NCBI RefSeq assembly: GCF_000685275.1
Contig: NZ_ARYK01000006.1
Location: 186,001-250,000 of the forward strand
Origin: Hyphomonas johnsonii MHS-2
GTDB taxonomy: Bacteria; Pseudomonadota; Alphaproteobacteria; Caulobacterales; Hyphomonadaceae
Direction of reading: 5' to 3'
DNA: 64,000 nucleotides
The notes under the pieces are model-generated. The model saw only the letters and a program-made list of their open reading frames with translations, did not search any database and was not told the DNA's origin. The translations under genes and the position numbers were made by a program. Shown here in pieces: positions 9,123-18,248 of the stretch (its first letter is position 1; each line of letters begins with the position of its first letter).

Positions 9123-9476
9123 ATGAACCCGCGGCACGCCCATCTCTACGCGCACGTCCATGTCCTGTTCTGGCCATGGCTGTGGCTGCAATTGTGGAAC
9201 CTGAACCGCTGGATGAAGGCGACCGGGCGGCGCCTGCTGGTCAGTGTCGACCGGCGGGGCAATATCTATATCCGCTGCATGTCCGATGCGCCGGGGCAGG
9301 GGGCACAGGCCTTCCGCGCGCCCGTCTCGGCCCGGCTGGCGCTCGCCGTGTGCCCCGCTCCGTGTCCCTGGCGCAGGCCGGGGCCGCCCGCCAGCCTGTC
9401 CGGCCTCTCCGCGCGGCCTGCCGGCCTGTGCCAGGACCGCGCTCACATGTGTGCGCTGCCCCTGCCGGACACGTGA
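9123..9476 (+). CDS. Small membrane-associated hypothetical protein
   Basis: 117-aa reading frame. The first 55 residues look like a real protein: an aromatic membrane-interacting segment (VLFWPWLWLQLWNLNRWM) followed by TGRRLLVSVDRRGNIYIR. The C-terminal half is Pro/Arg/Ala-rich and could be poorly conserved. No ribosome site precedes the ATG, but TATACT at 9110-9115 lies 7 nt before it, suggesting leaderless transcription. An overlapping frame from 9065 lacks plausible protein features. I do not recognise a named family. Confidence 0.5.
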   Translation: MNPRHAHLYAHVHVLFWPWLWLQLWNLNRWMKATGRRLLVSVDRRGNIYIRCMSDAPGQGAQAFRAPVSARLALAVCPAPCPWRRPGPPASLSGLSARPAGLCQDRAHMCALPLPDT

Positions 9477-9544
9477 CCCGCGCCCAGCCACAGACACCCT
9501 CAAACCCACCCCCAAGCGCCCTCACAGGCGCCGCACGTGCAGGC

Positions 9545-10282
9545 TCAGTCGTAGTCCACTTTTTCCAGGAACAGGCCGTCCGGCGGTGAGACCGGGCCAC
9601 AGGCCGTGCGGTCCGTCGCCGCCAGGATATCCATCAGCCAGCGGGCATCGCGCTTGCCCCGGCCGACCTCCACCAGCGAGCCGACCATCGAGCGCACCTG
9701 TCGGTGCAGGAAGCTCTGCGCCGACAGCGTGCATTCGATCCGGTCGCCATAGCGGGCAATGTCGAACTTATCGAGCGTCTTGACCGGGCTTTTTGCCTGG
9801 CACTCGACATCGCGGAACGTGGTGAAGTCGTGCGTGCCAAGCAGGCCCTGCGCGGCTTCGTGCATCTTGCGTGCATCCAGCTTCGGCGAAATCCGCCAGG
9901 CCAGGCCCCGCTCGACGGTCAGGTCGGCGCGCCGGTTGATGATGACAAAGCGATAGTGGCGCGCCTTGGCGCTGAAACGGGCATGGAAATCCGCGTCCAC
10001 CCTTTCCGCCTTCAGCACGGCAATCGGGTGCGGCCTCAGGTGTGCGTTGAGGGCGTCGGCCACCTTGCCGGGCCGGTCGATCGCAAGGTCCAGGTGCGCC
10101 ACCTGGCCCATCGCATGCACGCCGCTGTCGGTGCGCCCCGCGCCGTAGACCTCGACCGGCGCGCCATCCAGCGCTGCCGCCGCTTCCTCCAGTGCGCCCT
10201 GCACCGTCGGCGTGTCCGGCAACCGCATCCAGCCCTGATAGGGCCCGCCATGGTATTCGATCAGCAGTTTGTAACGGGCCAT
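9545..10282 (-). CDS. truA: tRNA pseudouridine(38-40) synthase TruA
   Basis: 245 aa, the usual TruA length. It isomerises uridines 38-40 of the tRNA anticodon arm. The catalytic aspartate is D52 in YGAGRTDSGVHA. Other family blocks are YHGGPYQGW, FHARFSAKARHYRF, GTHDFTTFR and SFLHRQVRSMVGSLVEVGRG. It is the last gene of the minus-strand run def / small membrane protein / fmt / GNAT / truA, 9 nt after the acetyltransferase stop, so co-transcription with the formylation/deformylation genes is likely. Confidence 0.96.
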   Translation of the reverse strand: MARYKLLIEYHGGPYQGWMRLPDTPTVQGALEEAAAALDGAPVEVYGAGRTDSGVHAMGQVAHLDLAIDRPGKVADALNAHLRPHPIAVLKAERVDADFHARFSAKARHYRFVIINRRADLTVERGLAWRISPKLDARKMHEAAQGLLGTHDFTTFRDVECQAKSPVKTLDKFDIARYGDRIECTLSAQSFLHRQVRSMVGSLVEVGRGKRDARWLMDILAATDRTACGPVSPPDGLFLEKVDYD

Positions 10283-10291
10283 GGCAGCGCC

Positions 10292-10777
10292 CTAGCCGAA
10301 GGCGGGCGGATACGTCAATTCGCCCGCTTCAGGCGCGCCGGTATTTATCACCCTCGCCATGAAGGCTGGCCCGCTCCACGGCGCCCGGAACGGCGCGGCC
10401 GTTTCAGCCGAAAAGCCGAATCGCGGATAATAGTCTGCATGCCCCAGAACGAAGACAAGGCTTTCGCCTGCGCCTTCGAGGGCCAGAAGGCCGGTGCGGA
10501 TCAAGCCGCTGCCAATCCCTTGTCTTTGCCGTCCCGGTAGGGCCGATACTGGCCCGAGCCCCACCGCCCGCGGCGTGCCGTCCACGAGGATACGAAAGAA
10601 TTCGATATGTCCGACAATCCGGCTGTCATCATGTGCAATTAGCGACAGGAGGCTGTCGCCATCCCGCTTCAGCTTGCGGACGATCTTGCCTTCCCCCGAC
10701 TGCCCGAAAGCGGCGTCATTCAGCTTGGCAATCTCGTCAATGTCTTCGGCATGGGCAGGCCGGATCCAGGTGCTCAT
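10292..10777 (-). CDS. GNAT family N-acetyltransferase
   Basis: 161-aa GNAT enzyme. It has strand beta4 VGHIEFFRI, the acetyl-CoA loop [18 protein letters not shown] (Q/RxxGxG/A motif), and [16 protein letters not shown], a block seen in YhbS-type acetyltransferases. The ATG at 10777 overlaps the fmt stop as ATGA, so translation is probably coupled to fmt. The longer open frame upstream lies within fmt in another frame. Substrate unknown. Confidence 0.88.
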   Translation of the reverse strand: MSTWIRPAHAEDIDEIAKLNDAAFGQSGEGKIVRKLKRDGDSLLSLIAHDDSRIVGHIEFFRILVDGTPRAVGLGPVSALPGRQRQGIGSGLIRTGLLALEGAGESLVFVLGHADYYPRFGFSAETAAPFRAPWSGPAFMARVINTGAPEAGELTYPPAFG

Positions 10778-11730
10778 GATGTCAGCCGCGTGCCGGGCGC
10801 AATCGGTGTGCCATTGAGAAAGACGTTCGCGGTCATCGGCCCCTTGCCCGGCCGCTGCAAGGTGGTGATCCGCACTGCGCCGCCATCGCCGCAGGCGACC
10901 AGCAGCTTGTCGTCCAGAACGGTGCCCGGCGCGGCCCCGCCAGAGGGTCCGGCCACTTCGCTCATCAGCAGTTTCAGGCGCACAGGCGTGTCTTCGCCGT
11001 CCGGCGTCCAATGACAGATGGCGCCAGGGAAGGGGGCGAGGCCCCTGATCTGGCAATCCACCTCGGCGGCGGGTTTCGACCAGTCGACCGGCTGGTCGTC
11101 GGCGCTGAGCTTGTGGGCATATGTAATGCCGTCTTCCGGTTGGGCCTGTGGTGCGATCGCCCCTTCGGCCCAGCGCGCCAATGCAACCGGCGCGAGGTCG
11201 GCGGCGAGTTCCGCCAGCCGGTCGTGCAACGTGCCGGCTGTCGTCGCCAGCGTGATCGGCGTGCGCGCCGACATCAGCACGGGTCCGGTATCGAGGCCCG
11301 CATCCATCAGCATCGCGTCGACCCCGGTCTCATGGTCGCCCGCCATGATCGCCCGCTGGATCGGTGCGGCGCCCCGCCAGCGCGGCAGGATCGAGGCATG
11401 CATGTTGAGACAGCCAAGGCGCGGCGCATCGAGAATGGCCTGCGGCAGGATCAGCCCGTAGGCGACGACAACCGCCGCATCCAGCCCGAGGGCAGCAAAC
11501 GCCTCCTGCTCCGGCGCCTTCTTCAGCGATTTCGGCGTGCGCACCTTCAGCCCGTGGGCTTCCGCCCAGGCCTGCACCGGCGTCGGGGTCAGCTTCTTTC
11601 CCCGGCCCGACGGGCGCGGCGGCTGGGAATAGACACCGGCAATCTCGTGGCCGGCCGCAACCAGTGCGGCGAGCACGTCAACGGCAATTTGAGGGCTGCC
11701 CATGAAGGCAATGCGGAGGCGATCAGTCAT
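10774..11730 (-). CDS. fmt: Methionyl-tRNA formyltransferase
   Basis: 318 aa. It formylates Met-tRNA(fMet) with 10-formyl-THF for translation initiation. The formyltransferase catalytic triad is visible as N109 and H111 in [18 protein letters not shown] and D147 in [11 protein letters not shown] (E. coli N106, H108, D144). The C-terminal OB-like domain covers about residues 205-315. It lies downstream of def and a 37-aa membrane protein and overlaps the downstream GNAT gene by 4 nt. The def/fmt pairing is the classic bacterial arrangement. Confidence 0.97.
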   Translation of the reverse strand: MTDRLRIAFMGSPQIAVDVLAALVAAGHEIAGVYSQPPRPSGRGKKLTPTPVQAWAEAHGLKVRTPKSLKKAPEQEAFAALGLDAAVVVAYGLILPQAILDAPRLGCLNMHASILPRWRGAAPIQRAIMAGDHETGVDAMLMDAGLDTGPVLMSARTPITLATTAGTLHDRLAELAADLAPVALARWAEGAIAPQAQPEDGITYAHKLSADDQPVDWSKPAAEVDCQIRGLAPFPGAICHWTPDGEDTPVRLKLLMSEVAGPSGGAAPGTVLDDKLLVACGDGGAVRITTLQRPGKGPMTANVFLNGTPIAPGTRLTS

Positions 11731-11787
11731 GGACTCGGCTCTAGCCTGATGCTGCTGTGGAAGAAAGGCAAAGGATGGTGCGTTCGG

Positions 11788-11901
11788 CTATCGCAAAAGG
11801 CGTCCGCCGATACCGCCCACGCCGTAATAACCGAGCCAGATTGCCAATGCGCCGGCCAGAAGGATGGCGACCAGCCACCGCATCCAGGCCTTGCGGAACA
11901 T
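11788..11901 (-). CDS. 37-aa single-span membrane protein between def and fmt
   Basis: Very short frame, read by eye. It starts MFRKAWMRW, continues with a hydrophobic span (LVAILLAGALAIWLGYY) and ends in a Gly/Arg-rich tail (GVGGIGGRLLR). Its ATG shares one base with the def stop (TGATG), a hallmark of translational coupling. The positive N-terminus followed by a 17-18-residue hydrophobic stretch suggests an N-in inner-membrane peptide. About 57 nt separate it from fmt. I know of no named family; the role is unknown. Confidence 0.6.
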   Translation of the reverse strand: MFRKAWMRWLVAILLAGALAIWLGYYGVGGIGGRLLR

Positions 11902-12431
11902 CAGGCGGCGTCCTCGCGCAAGTTGCGCAGCTTGGCCTTCTTCACCTTGTCGACGGCGCGCTGGCGTTTCAGGCGCGAGAGATAGTCGATGAACAGCGTA
12001 CCTTCGAGATGGTCCATCTCGTGCTGGATGCAGACCGCGTAGAGGTCATCGGTCCATTCCTCGACCGGCTTGCCGTGATAGTCCAGGTAGCGGATCCGGC
12101 AGCGGACCGGGCGTTCGATCTCGTCGTAAATATCCGGGACTGACAGGCAGCCCTCTTCATAGGGCTGGGTTTCCTCGACCGTTTCGAGGATTTCCGGGTT
12201 CACGAAATAGCGCGGCTGGGGCTCTTCGCCTTCGCGCGCCAGGTCCATCACGATCACCCGCAAGGGCACGCCGATCTGTATTGCGGCAAGGCCAATGCCC
12301 GGCGCGTCATACATGGTTTCCAGCATGTCATCCATCAGCGCGCGGATCTCGTCGGTGACGCCACCTTCAACAGGTTTCGACACCTCCTTGAGGCGCGGGT
12401 CGGGTACGGTGAGGATCTCGCGAATAGCCAT
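11901..12431 (-). CDS. def: Peptide deformylase
   Basis: 176-aa Fe/Zn hydrolase that removes the N-formyl group from nascent proteins. All three motifs are present: GIGLAAIQ (residues 45-52), EGCLS with metal ligand C95, and QHEMDHLEG with ligands H137 and H141 and catalytic E138. The C-terminus is basic ([19 protein letters not shown]), as in many alphaproteobacterial enzymes that bind near the ribosome exit. First gene of the def-fmt-truA run. Confidence 0.97.
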   Translation of the reverse strand: MAIREILTVPDPRLKEVSKPVEGGVTDEIRALMDDMLETMYDAPGIGLAAIQIGVPLRVIVMDLAREGEEPQPRYFVNPEILETVEETQPYEEGCLSVPDIYDEIERPVRCRIRYLDYHGKPVEEWTDDLYAVCIQHEMDHLEGTLFIDYLSRLKRQRAVDKVKKAKLRNLREDAA

Positions 12432-12476
12432 AAGCGTCAGATATGAAGGGAAGGGCGTTTGGTCAACTGCTGCGGC

Positions 12477-13808
12477 TCATTCCGCCGGAAGCGCTTTCTT
12501 CCTGTCACCGAAATCCAGTTCGCCCATCGGTTCTGGCGCATTGGTCCGGTTTTCGATCTGTTTGGGCTCTGCCAACGGTTTGTTCGGCGGCGCGATTTCC
12601 ATGTCCTCGAACTTGCGCAGGGTAGGCAACACGCGCTTGTCGAACGATCCCATGGCCGAATTGAAATGGTCGACCGAGCCATTCAGCGACTTTCCGAGCT
12701 TCTCGATATGCCCGAGCATGACACCCATCCGGCCATACAGCTCGGCGCCGAGTTCCGCCGCCGCCATGGCGTTTTCGTTCTGGTGATGCTGGCGCCAAAG
12801 GTGCGCCACCGTCTTGGCCAGGGCGATCAATGTCGTCGGCGTGGTGACAATCACCTGCTTTGACATCGCCCTTTCGATCAGATCGGGCGCTTCCTGCAGC
12901 GCAGCGGCGAAGAAGTTCTCCCCCGGTATGAACATGGCGATATAATCGAACCGGTTGCCGAGGTTCGACTGGTAGTCCTTGGAGGCCAGCGTGTTCACGT
13001 GCCGCTGCACGCTGGTCGCGTGCGCCTTCAGGTGAAGGATCTTCTGGGCCGGGTCTTCAGTCTCCACTGCCGCCATGTAGGAGGCGAGCGAAACCTTGGA
13101 ATCGATCACGATCTGTCGGTCACCCGGCAGGCGGATGATCGCATCCGGGCGCTGGCGCCCTTCCTCGGTTGCGTCATGGACCTGTTCGCTGAAGTCGCAA
13201 TGGGCCGACAGGCCTGCCTGCTCCATCACGTTGCGCAGGGTCATCTCGCCCCAGCGCCCGCCGCCCTTTGGCGCGGTCAGGGCATTGACCAGCTTGCCGG
13301 TCTCGGCGGTGTTGCGGTGCAGGCTCTCGCTGATGGCCTTGACCTGTTCCGACAGCAGCGACTTGTCCTCGGTACGGACCTTTTCGAGGTCATCAACGCG
13401 CTTCTTGAACGCATCGAAATTGTCGCCGATCGGCTTCATCAGTTCCTGCAACTGGCCCTTGGCGCCTTCCTTGTGCTTCTCGAAGGTCTCGTTCGCCAAC
13501 TGGAGGAACTGCGTATTCGCCCGTTGCAGCACGCCCTGCGCCATCTCGGCGAACTTGCGTTCATCCTCGGCGCTGCGCGCCTGTGCTTCGGCCAGCTTGA
13601 TTTCGGCCTGCCGGGCCACTTCCTGCTGGGTCCGCAATGCCTGTTTGGTCTCGCTGAGGTCCTGCTCTGCCCGCGCCAGATCGCGTCGCACCAGCCCGGC
13701 ACGGCTGTACAGCCACCAGCCCAGCCCCGCCAACAGGATGACGCCGGCCAGCAAGGCAAGGTGCACGCCGTCAAGTCCGGCGTCTCCAATGGTCACAATA
13801 GGTTTCAT
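12477..13808 (-). CDS. rmuC: DNA recombination protein RmuC
   Basis: 443 aa. RmuC-family proteins limit recombination at inverted repeats and have a restriction-endonuclease-like core. Visible are an N-terminal membrane span (ALLAGVILLAGLGWWLYS, residues 18-35), a coiled coil of about residues 40-170 (ARAEQDLSETKQALRTQQEV), and the RmuC core with GRWGEMTLRNVMEQAGL, RPDAIIRLPGDRQIVIDSKVS and FVPG-like FIPGENFFAAAL. It starts 45 nt upstream of def on the same strand; possibly the first gene of the def unit, although there is room for a promoter before def. Confidence 0.94.
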   Translation of the reverse strand: MKPIVTIGDAGLDGVHLALLAGVILLAGLGWWLYSRAGLVRRDLARAEQDLSETKQALRTQQEVARQAEIKLAEAQARSAEDERKFAEMAQGVLQRANTQFLQLANETFEKHKEGAKGQLQELMKPIGDNFDAFKKRVDDLEKVRTEDKSLLSEQVKAISESLHRNTAETGKLVNALTAPKGGGRWGEMTLRNVMEQAGLSAHCDFSEQVHDATEEGRQRPDAIIRLPGDRQIVIDSKVSLASYMAAVETEDPAQKILHLKAHATSVQRHVNTLASKDYQSNLGNRFDYIAMFIPGENFFAAALQEAPDLIERAMSKQVIVTTPTTLIALAKTVAHLWRQHHQNENAMAAAELGAELYGRMGVMLGHIEKLGKSLNGSVDHFNSAMGSFDKRVLPTLRKFEDMEIAPPNKPLAEPKQIENRTNAPEPMGELDFGDRKKALPAE

Positions 13809-13885
13809 GCGCTGATCCTGCCACGATTCTCATCGGAACATATCTAGAACGGGCAGGCGTGTCCACGCCGCCGATGCGCCGCAGG

Positions 13886-16800
13886 TCAGCCGTTCGCAGT
13901 GCTGTCCGACCGGGAATTCAGGCTGTCGATGAGGTCTTCGGTAATCGTGCCGGTGACCTCCAGCCCGTTTGCCTTCTCGTAGGCGCGGATCGCAGCCGTC
14001 GTCGAGGGGCCGACCACGCCGTCGGGCACGCCGATCTGGTAGCCAAGCGCAGACAGCGCCACCTGGATGCCCTGGACCTGCAACGGATTGCCCGTGTTCC
14101 AGGTCTGCGCCCCGAACCGGCCATTGCTGATCGCATTGTCGCGGGCCGCTTCCCAGCTGGCGGCGCGGGTGGCGGCCTGTGCGGCAGCCGTCGGCGACAC
14201 GCGGGTCTTCAGGTCCGCGATACGGGCGGGGGCGCCGGCATCGCCATTGCGGGCGGCGACTTCGAACCAGAACAGCGCTTCGGTCAGGTTGGGGCTGATG
14301 CCGAGGCCCTGTTCATAGAGCACGCCGAGATTGTACTGGCTGTCGACGATGCCGAATTCGGCCGCCTTGCGAAACCATTCGACGGCGCCGGCATAGGTCT
14401 GCGGGCCGCCATCGCCTTCGGCCATGAACACGGCAAGATCGTGCATGGCTTTGACATTGCCGCCTTCAGCCGCCTTTTCCGTCCACTCGCGCGCCAGTGC
14501 CAGGTCTTTCGGCACGCCCGTTCCGCGTTCATGCAGCTTGGCGAGGCCATACTGGGCGATCGGCAGGCCCTTGGCAGCCGACTTGCGCATCAGCGCCGCG
14601 CCGTTCTGGAAATCGCCGGCAGCGATGCGATCCTGCGCTAGCTGGAATTGCGCGATGTGATTGCCCGATGCGGCGGCGCTCTCGATCGACACAAACGGCG
14701 AGATCGGCGGGAAGCTTGCAGTCGCAGCGATTTGCTGCGGTGCCGGGGCAGGCGTGGGGGCAGGGGCTGCGGCCGGTGTAGGCACGGGCGCCGCAACGGC
14801 GGCAGGTTCCGGCATAACGGGGGCGGCGGCGACCGGCTCCGCCGGCAATTCGGGTGCGGTCTCGTTCAGGGCTGCATCCTGCGTCGCTGCTGGTGTCTCG
14901 AACAAGTCGCTCTCGGCTGCTGCAAGTGTCAGGGCGGGTTCGCCTGTTGTCGATGCCAGCGCCTCGGACGACAGGCCCGGGTCGACATAGGTGTCGATGG
15001 CCGAGGTGACGACCGGTGGGGACTGCTTGCCGCGAATATAGAGGTAGCCGCCGACTGCAGCGCCAGTGATCACGACCGCAGAGGCCGCAGCATAGAGCGG
15101 GATCTTGCCGACGCCGGACTGGCTCCTGTGTGCCACGTGGGGCGCCTTGTCGGTGCGGCGGCGGTCACGGCGTGCATTCTCGGGTGTCGGCCCCGCCGCG
15201 GCGATCGCAGCGCGGCGGGCGCGGGCGATATAGTCACTCGTGTCGCCTTCCCGGATCGCAATCGGTTTTTCATCGGCAGCAAGGACACCATCGTCGGCAA
15301 AGTCGTCCGGCAGATCCGGAAACACGTCATCGCGCAAGCGGGCCTCCAGGTAATCGTCCTCGTCGCTCTCGTCGAAAATGTCCGACTCCCGTGCTTCTGT
15401 ATGACTGTCGTGCGGCCCGTCTATGCCTTCGAGTTCGGAGAGCGGATCAAAATAGGCCTCGGTGCCCGGTGCGTCGCTCACGGCCGTGAAACCGGCCGGG
15501 TCTGCCTGCGGCTGTGCGGGCCTGTCCTCGTCCAGCTCCGGCGAGGTTTCGAAGTCGGATTCATAGGGGGTGCCCTTCTTGTCCAGGACGGCATCCCAGC
15601 CGGCAATCCCGGCTTCGAAGAACTCACGGTCTTCGGCGGCGTCACCGAACGGGTCGGTACCGGTTTCGATCCCGGGGACGAAGTCGGTTTCGAGCATTTC
15701 TGGCGTCAGGCCGGGTTCGAACGGAACGTCCGTGTCGACAGCCGAGGCTTCTGTCTGCTCGGCGTGCCCGGCGTCAGATTCGTGTGCATCGGGGGTATCG
15801 CCACCCGGCGCGGTGAAGGGCGGTGCATTGAATTCTTCCAGGCTTTCCAGCCGTGTCGCCAGCGAGGCGATGGCGCGCTGCACGGGCGACAGCGACGCGG
15901 TTGACTGCGCCCGCATCTGTTCGAGGCGATCGGACACGTTTGCGAGGGCGTCCGACAGGCGCGTATCGGTGCGCTTGCGGGTTTCCTCGACATGTACCGC
16001 GATGGCCTTCAGGGCCTCTTCCTGGCGGCGTTGCAGGCGGGTCGCGACCGTCGCGACCTGGTCGCCGATCTGTTCAATCGCCCCGGCATTGCGGTTTTCG
16101 CTTTCGCTGACCCGCTGGTCGATCTGGTCGGCCAGCGTATCGATGCGCGCCCCGACGGTTTCGCCGAGCCGCTCCATTTCCTCGCGCATGGCCTCGCTGG
16201 CGGCAGCGCCGTCGCGTGCTTCGACCTGGCTGATGCGCTCCAGGAAACTGGCGGACATGTCACTGACCTGGCCAGACACCGTTTCGATGGCCTGGGACTG
16301 GCGCATTTCGGCTGCCTCAAGCCGTTGCTGGACCTCGCTGATGTCGGATTTCAACGTGCTGACCAGCGTGCTGTCCTGGCCGGTGGCGGCGCGGGTGATC
16401 TCGTCAGCCAGTTCAAGCCGGGCATGGTCGACGGTTTCGCGCACCGAACGGCTCATGTCCTCGAACCGGGCCTCGAATTCGGCGCGCAGCCGGTTGGCCA
16501 GCAGGGGATCGATGCTGCTGGCGACCGCTTCGATGCGGCTGTCGAGATTGCTGAACGTGGTTTCGAGGCCCTGCAGGGCCGCGTCGGTGGTGTTTTCAGC
16601 GCGGTTCAGGCGGTCCTGGATGCGCAGGAGCGTGCTTTCCATGGATTCCAGCGCGCCGGACACATCGGCTTCGACGGCATTGAGGCGCTCATCGGTGTCG
16701 CCGACGCTGGCAAGGCGTTCGTGGACATGGCTTTCGAGCGTCGACATGCGTGTCGACAGGTGGCGCGCCGTGCCTTCCGCGCGCAGCTCGGCCTGTTCAA

Positions 16801-17440
16801 CGGCGCGTTCGACCCGGGCGGCGGCATCCGACAGGGTCGTCTCGACCTTGGCTTCCATGCCGTCGACGCGTTCGGTCAGCTCGGAAAACCCGGATTCGAC
16901 GCGGCCCTTGATGGCCTGGGTGTCGTTCTGGGCGAGTTCGCTTTCCTCGTAGACGTGGCTGGCCAGCTTGCCGAGCGCATGCTCCAGCGATTTCAGGGCC
17001 TCGAGGTTCTGCTTGGCCGATTCATCCTGTTCAAGCCTGCGGACCTTGGCCTGCAGCGCTTCGTGGGTCTCGCGCAATTCCTCGATCAGGCCTTCGACAT
17101 GGCCGCCAATGGCGGCGCTGCCCTGTTCGGCGCTCTCGAGCCGGGCAACCAGGCCGAGAACAGTATGGTCCATGCCCGTAATGGCGAGCGTCGACCGGGC
17201 TTCGGCAGCCTCGATGCGGCGCGTCAGGCGGTCGAGCGCGTTCGAGGCGGCGTCGGGCTGGGGCCGGTGGTGGGGCTGGAACAGCGACGAGATCTCGTTG
17301 TGCTGCGGACCATCCTCGGACATGAGGAGACGGTTCAGGTATTCGCCCAGCGTCAGGCCTTCCGCACTTGCGGCTTCACGGGCGGCATCGCGCGCCCGCT
17401 GGTCAATGCCTTTGACGCTCCAGGGCCCTGTCTGGTTCAT
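13886..17440 (-). CDS. podJ: PodJ-like polar organelle development protein
   Basis: 1184 aa (Caulobacter PodJ is about 974). It begins with the PodJ-type motif WSVKGIDQRARDAAREAA...LGEYLNRLL, followed by a long coiled coil (about residues 60-500), an acidic disordered region (500-760), one membrane span near 777-800 (LYAAASAVVITGAAVGGYLY), a Pro/Ala-rich linker, three to four Sel1 repeats (about 925-1075) and a C-terminal peptidoglycan-binding domain (1118-1180). This is the PodJ architecture: cytoplasmic scaffold plus periplasmic Sel1/PG-binding part, organising cell-pole assembly. A CtrA-type site and GANTC methylation sites lie upstream, consistent with cell-cycle control. Confidence 0.88.
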   Translation of the reverse strand: MNQTGPWSVKGIDQRARDAAREAASAEGLTLGEYLNRLLMSEDGPQHNEISSLFQPHHRPQPDAASNALDRLTRRIEAAEARSTLAITGMDHTVLGLVARLESAEQGSAAIGGHVEGLIEELRETHEALQAKVRRLEQDESAKQNLEALKSLEHALGKLASHVYEESELAQNDTQAIKGRVESGFSELTERVDGMEAKVETTLSDAAARVERAVEQAELRAEGTARHLSTRMSTLESHVHERLASVGDTDERLNAVEADVSGALESMESTLLRIQDRLNRAENTTDAALQGLETTFSNLDSRIEAVASSIDPLLANRLRAEFEARFEDMSRSVRETVDHARLELADEITRAATGQDSTLVSTLKSDISEVQQRLEAAEMRQSQAIETVSGQVSDMSASFLERISQVEARDGAAASEAMREEMERLGETVGARIDTLADQIDQRVSESENRNAGAIEQIGDQVATVATRLQRRQEEALKAIAVHVEETRKRTDTRLSDALANVSDRLEQMRAQSTASLSPVQRAIASLATRLESLEEFNAPPFTAPGGDTPDAHESDAGHAEQTEASAVDTDVPFEPGLTPEMLETDFVPGIETGTDPFGDAAEDREFFEAGIAGWDAVLDKKGTPYESDFETSPELDEDRPAQPQADPAGFTAVSDAPGTEAYFDPLSELEGIDGPHDSHTEARESDIFDESDEDDYLEARLRDDVFPDLPDDFADDGVLAADEKPIAIREGDTSDYIARARRAAIAAAGPTPENARRDRRRTDKAPHVAHRSQSGVGKIPLYAAASAVVITGAAVGGYLYIRGKQSPPVVTSAIDTYVDPGLSSEALASTTGEPALTLAAAESDLFETPAATQDAALNETAPELPAEPVAAAPVMPEPAAVAAPVPTPAAAPAPTPAPAPQQIAATASFPPISPFVSIESAAASGNHIAQFQLAQDRIAAGDFQNGAALMRKSAAKGLPIAQYGLAKLHERGTGVPKDLALAREWTEKAAEGGNVKAMHDLAVFMAEGDGGPQTYAGAVEWFRKAAEFGIVDSQYNLGVLYEQGLGISPNLTEALFWFEVAARNGDAGAPARIADLKTRVSPTAAAQAATRAASWEAARDNAISNGRFGAQTWNTGNPLQVQGIQVALSALGYQIGVPDGVVGPSTTAAIRAYEKANGLEVTGTITEDLIDSLNSRSDSTANG

Positions 17441-17526
17441 CCCGGATTCTCCTCACACGGCTCGCAAAATATTAACGCTGCAGCCAGAATCGTTCACGTT
17501 CTGCTTACTTGATGGCAGGCGTGGTC

Positions 17527-17541
17527 TTAAAGCGAAGTTAA
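17527..17541. promoter_or_regulatory. CtrA-type binding site (TTAA-N7-TTAA)
   Basis: TTAA AGCGAAG TTAA matches the full CtrA consensus spacing exactly, about 87-100 bp upstream of the podJ start. GANTC sites (CcrM methylation) lie at 17445-17449 and 17487-17491. Cell-cycle control of podJ is known in Caulobacter; binding here is inferred from the motif alone. Confidence 0.6.
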
Positions 17542-17602
17542 AGGTAAATTTTTTCGTCAGTTTTGGTAACTTCGTGAAGTACCGCGTTTACCAAGGGGGA
17601 AG

Positions 17603-17647
17603 TTTCCGCGAACGTCAGGGGAAACTTGACGTTGACGTTCGCGGAAA
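17603..17647. promoter_or_regulatory. 15-bp perfect inverted repeat and promoter of the MerR gene
   Basis: Arms TTTCCGCGAACGTCA (17603-17617) and its exact reverse complement (17633-17647) flank a 15-bp spacer. The right half contains a direct repeat TTGACG-TTGACG (17626-17637), giving an ACGT-TG-ACGT core and a plausible -35. TAATAT at 17656-17661 is a plausible -10, 18 bp from the second TTGACG and only 6 nt before the ATG, so the mRNA may be leaderless. The site fits autoregulation by the MerR-family product. Confidence 0.6.
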
Positions 17648-17667
17648 GCTTGGTCTAATATTCCCCC

Positions 17668-18147
17668 ATGCATCACAAGACATCACACATTTCCGCCGCC
17701 GACAGCCGCACGTTCACGATTTCCGAGCTCGCCCGGGAATTTGGCGTGACGCCCCGTGCCCTCCGTTTTTACGAGGACAAGGACATGCTCCACCCGGCGC
17801 GCGACGGCATGACCCGGGTCTATTCGAACCGGGATCGTGCACGCCTCACGATCATTGTCCGCCTGAAGCGCCTCGGCCTGCCACTGGCGGACATTCGTGA
17901 AATTCTTGACCTCTACGTGCTGGATGACGGCGAACGGGCACAGAAATACATGATGCTCGACAAGTTCCGCAAGCAGGTCAAAGAGCTGGAAGTCCAGCGC
18001 GAAGACATCGACACGGCGCTGACCGAACTGCGCAAGGGCATCATCTGGCTCGAGGAACTGATCCAGAAAGTCGGCCCGAACGAAGAAGGCAAGCGCCAGG
18101 TCGCGGCCTATGAAGCGGTTGCGCGCCGCCAACTCGACGAAGTCTGA
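17668..18147 (+). CDS. MerR family regulator, LiuR-like
   Basis: 159 aa. An N-terminal MerR winged HTH (FTISELAREFGVTPRALRFYEDKDM, residues 16-41, then NRDRARLTIIVRLKRLGLPL) is followed by a dimerisation coiled coil (residues 95-130). There is no conserved metal-binding Cys cluster, so it is probably not a metal sensor. The sequence and position next to acyl-CoA dehydrogenases, thiolase and FadB resemble LiuR-type regulators of branched-chain or fatty acid catabolism. A striking dyad covers its promoter, and a related site sits before the second acyl-CoA dehydrogenase gene. The ligand, probably an acyl-CoA, is unknown. Confidence 0.86.
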   Translation: MHHKTSHISAADSRTFTISELAREFGVTPRALRFYEDKDMLHPARDGMTRVYSNRDRARLTIIVRLKRLGLPLADIREILDLYVLDDGERAQKYMMLDKFRKQVKELEVQREDIDTALTELRKGIIWLEELIQKVGPNEEGKRQVAAYEAVARRQLDEV

Positions 18148-18248
18148 ACCGGCATTCGCCGAAAAATCCGCGACTGGAGCGCCCGTTCTGGAGATAGTCT
18201 CTGGGCGGCGTGGCAGTCGTAATCCATCCCTGAAGGAAGAGGTCTGAA

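Noticed and set aside
9065..9589. 174-aa frame overlapping the small membrane protein
   Set aside because: Low-complexity Pro/Ala/Arg sequence without any fold-like pattern; the 9123 frame has a clear hydrophobic segment and a promoter-like TATACT.
15992..17512. 506-aa plus-strand frame (and a 460-aa frame at 15570-16952) opposite podJ
   Set aside because: Shadow frames of the podJ coiled coil; no ribosome site, no recognisable motif, and podJ architecture is unambiguous.
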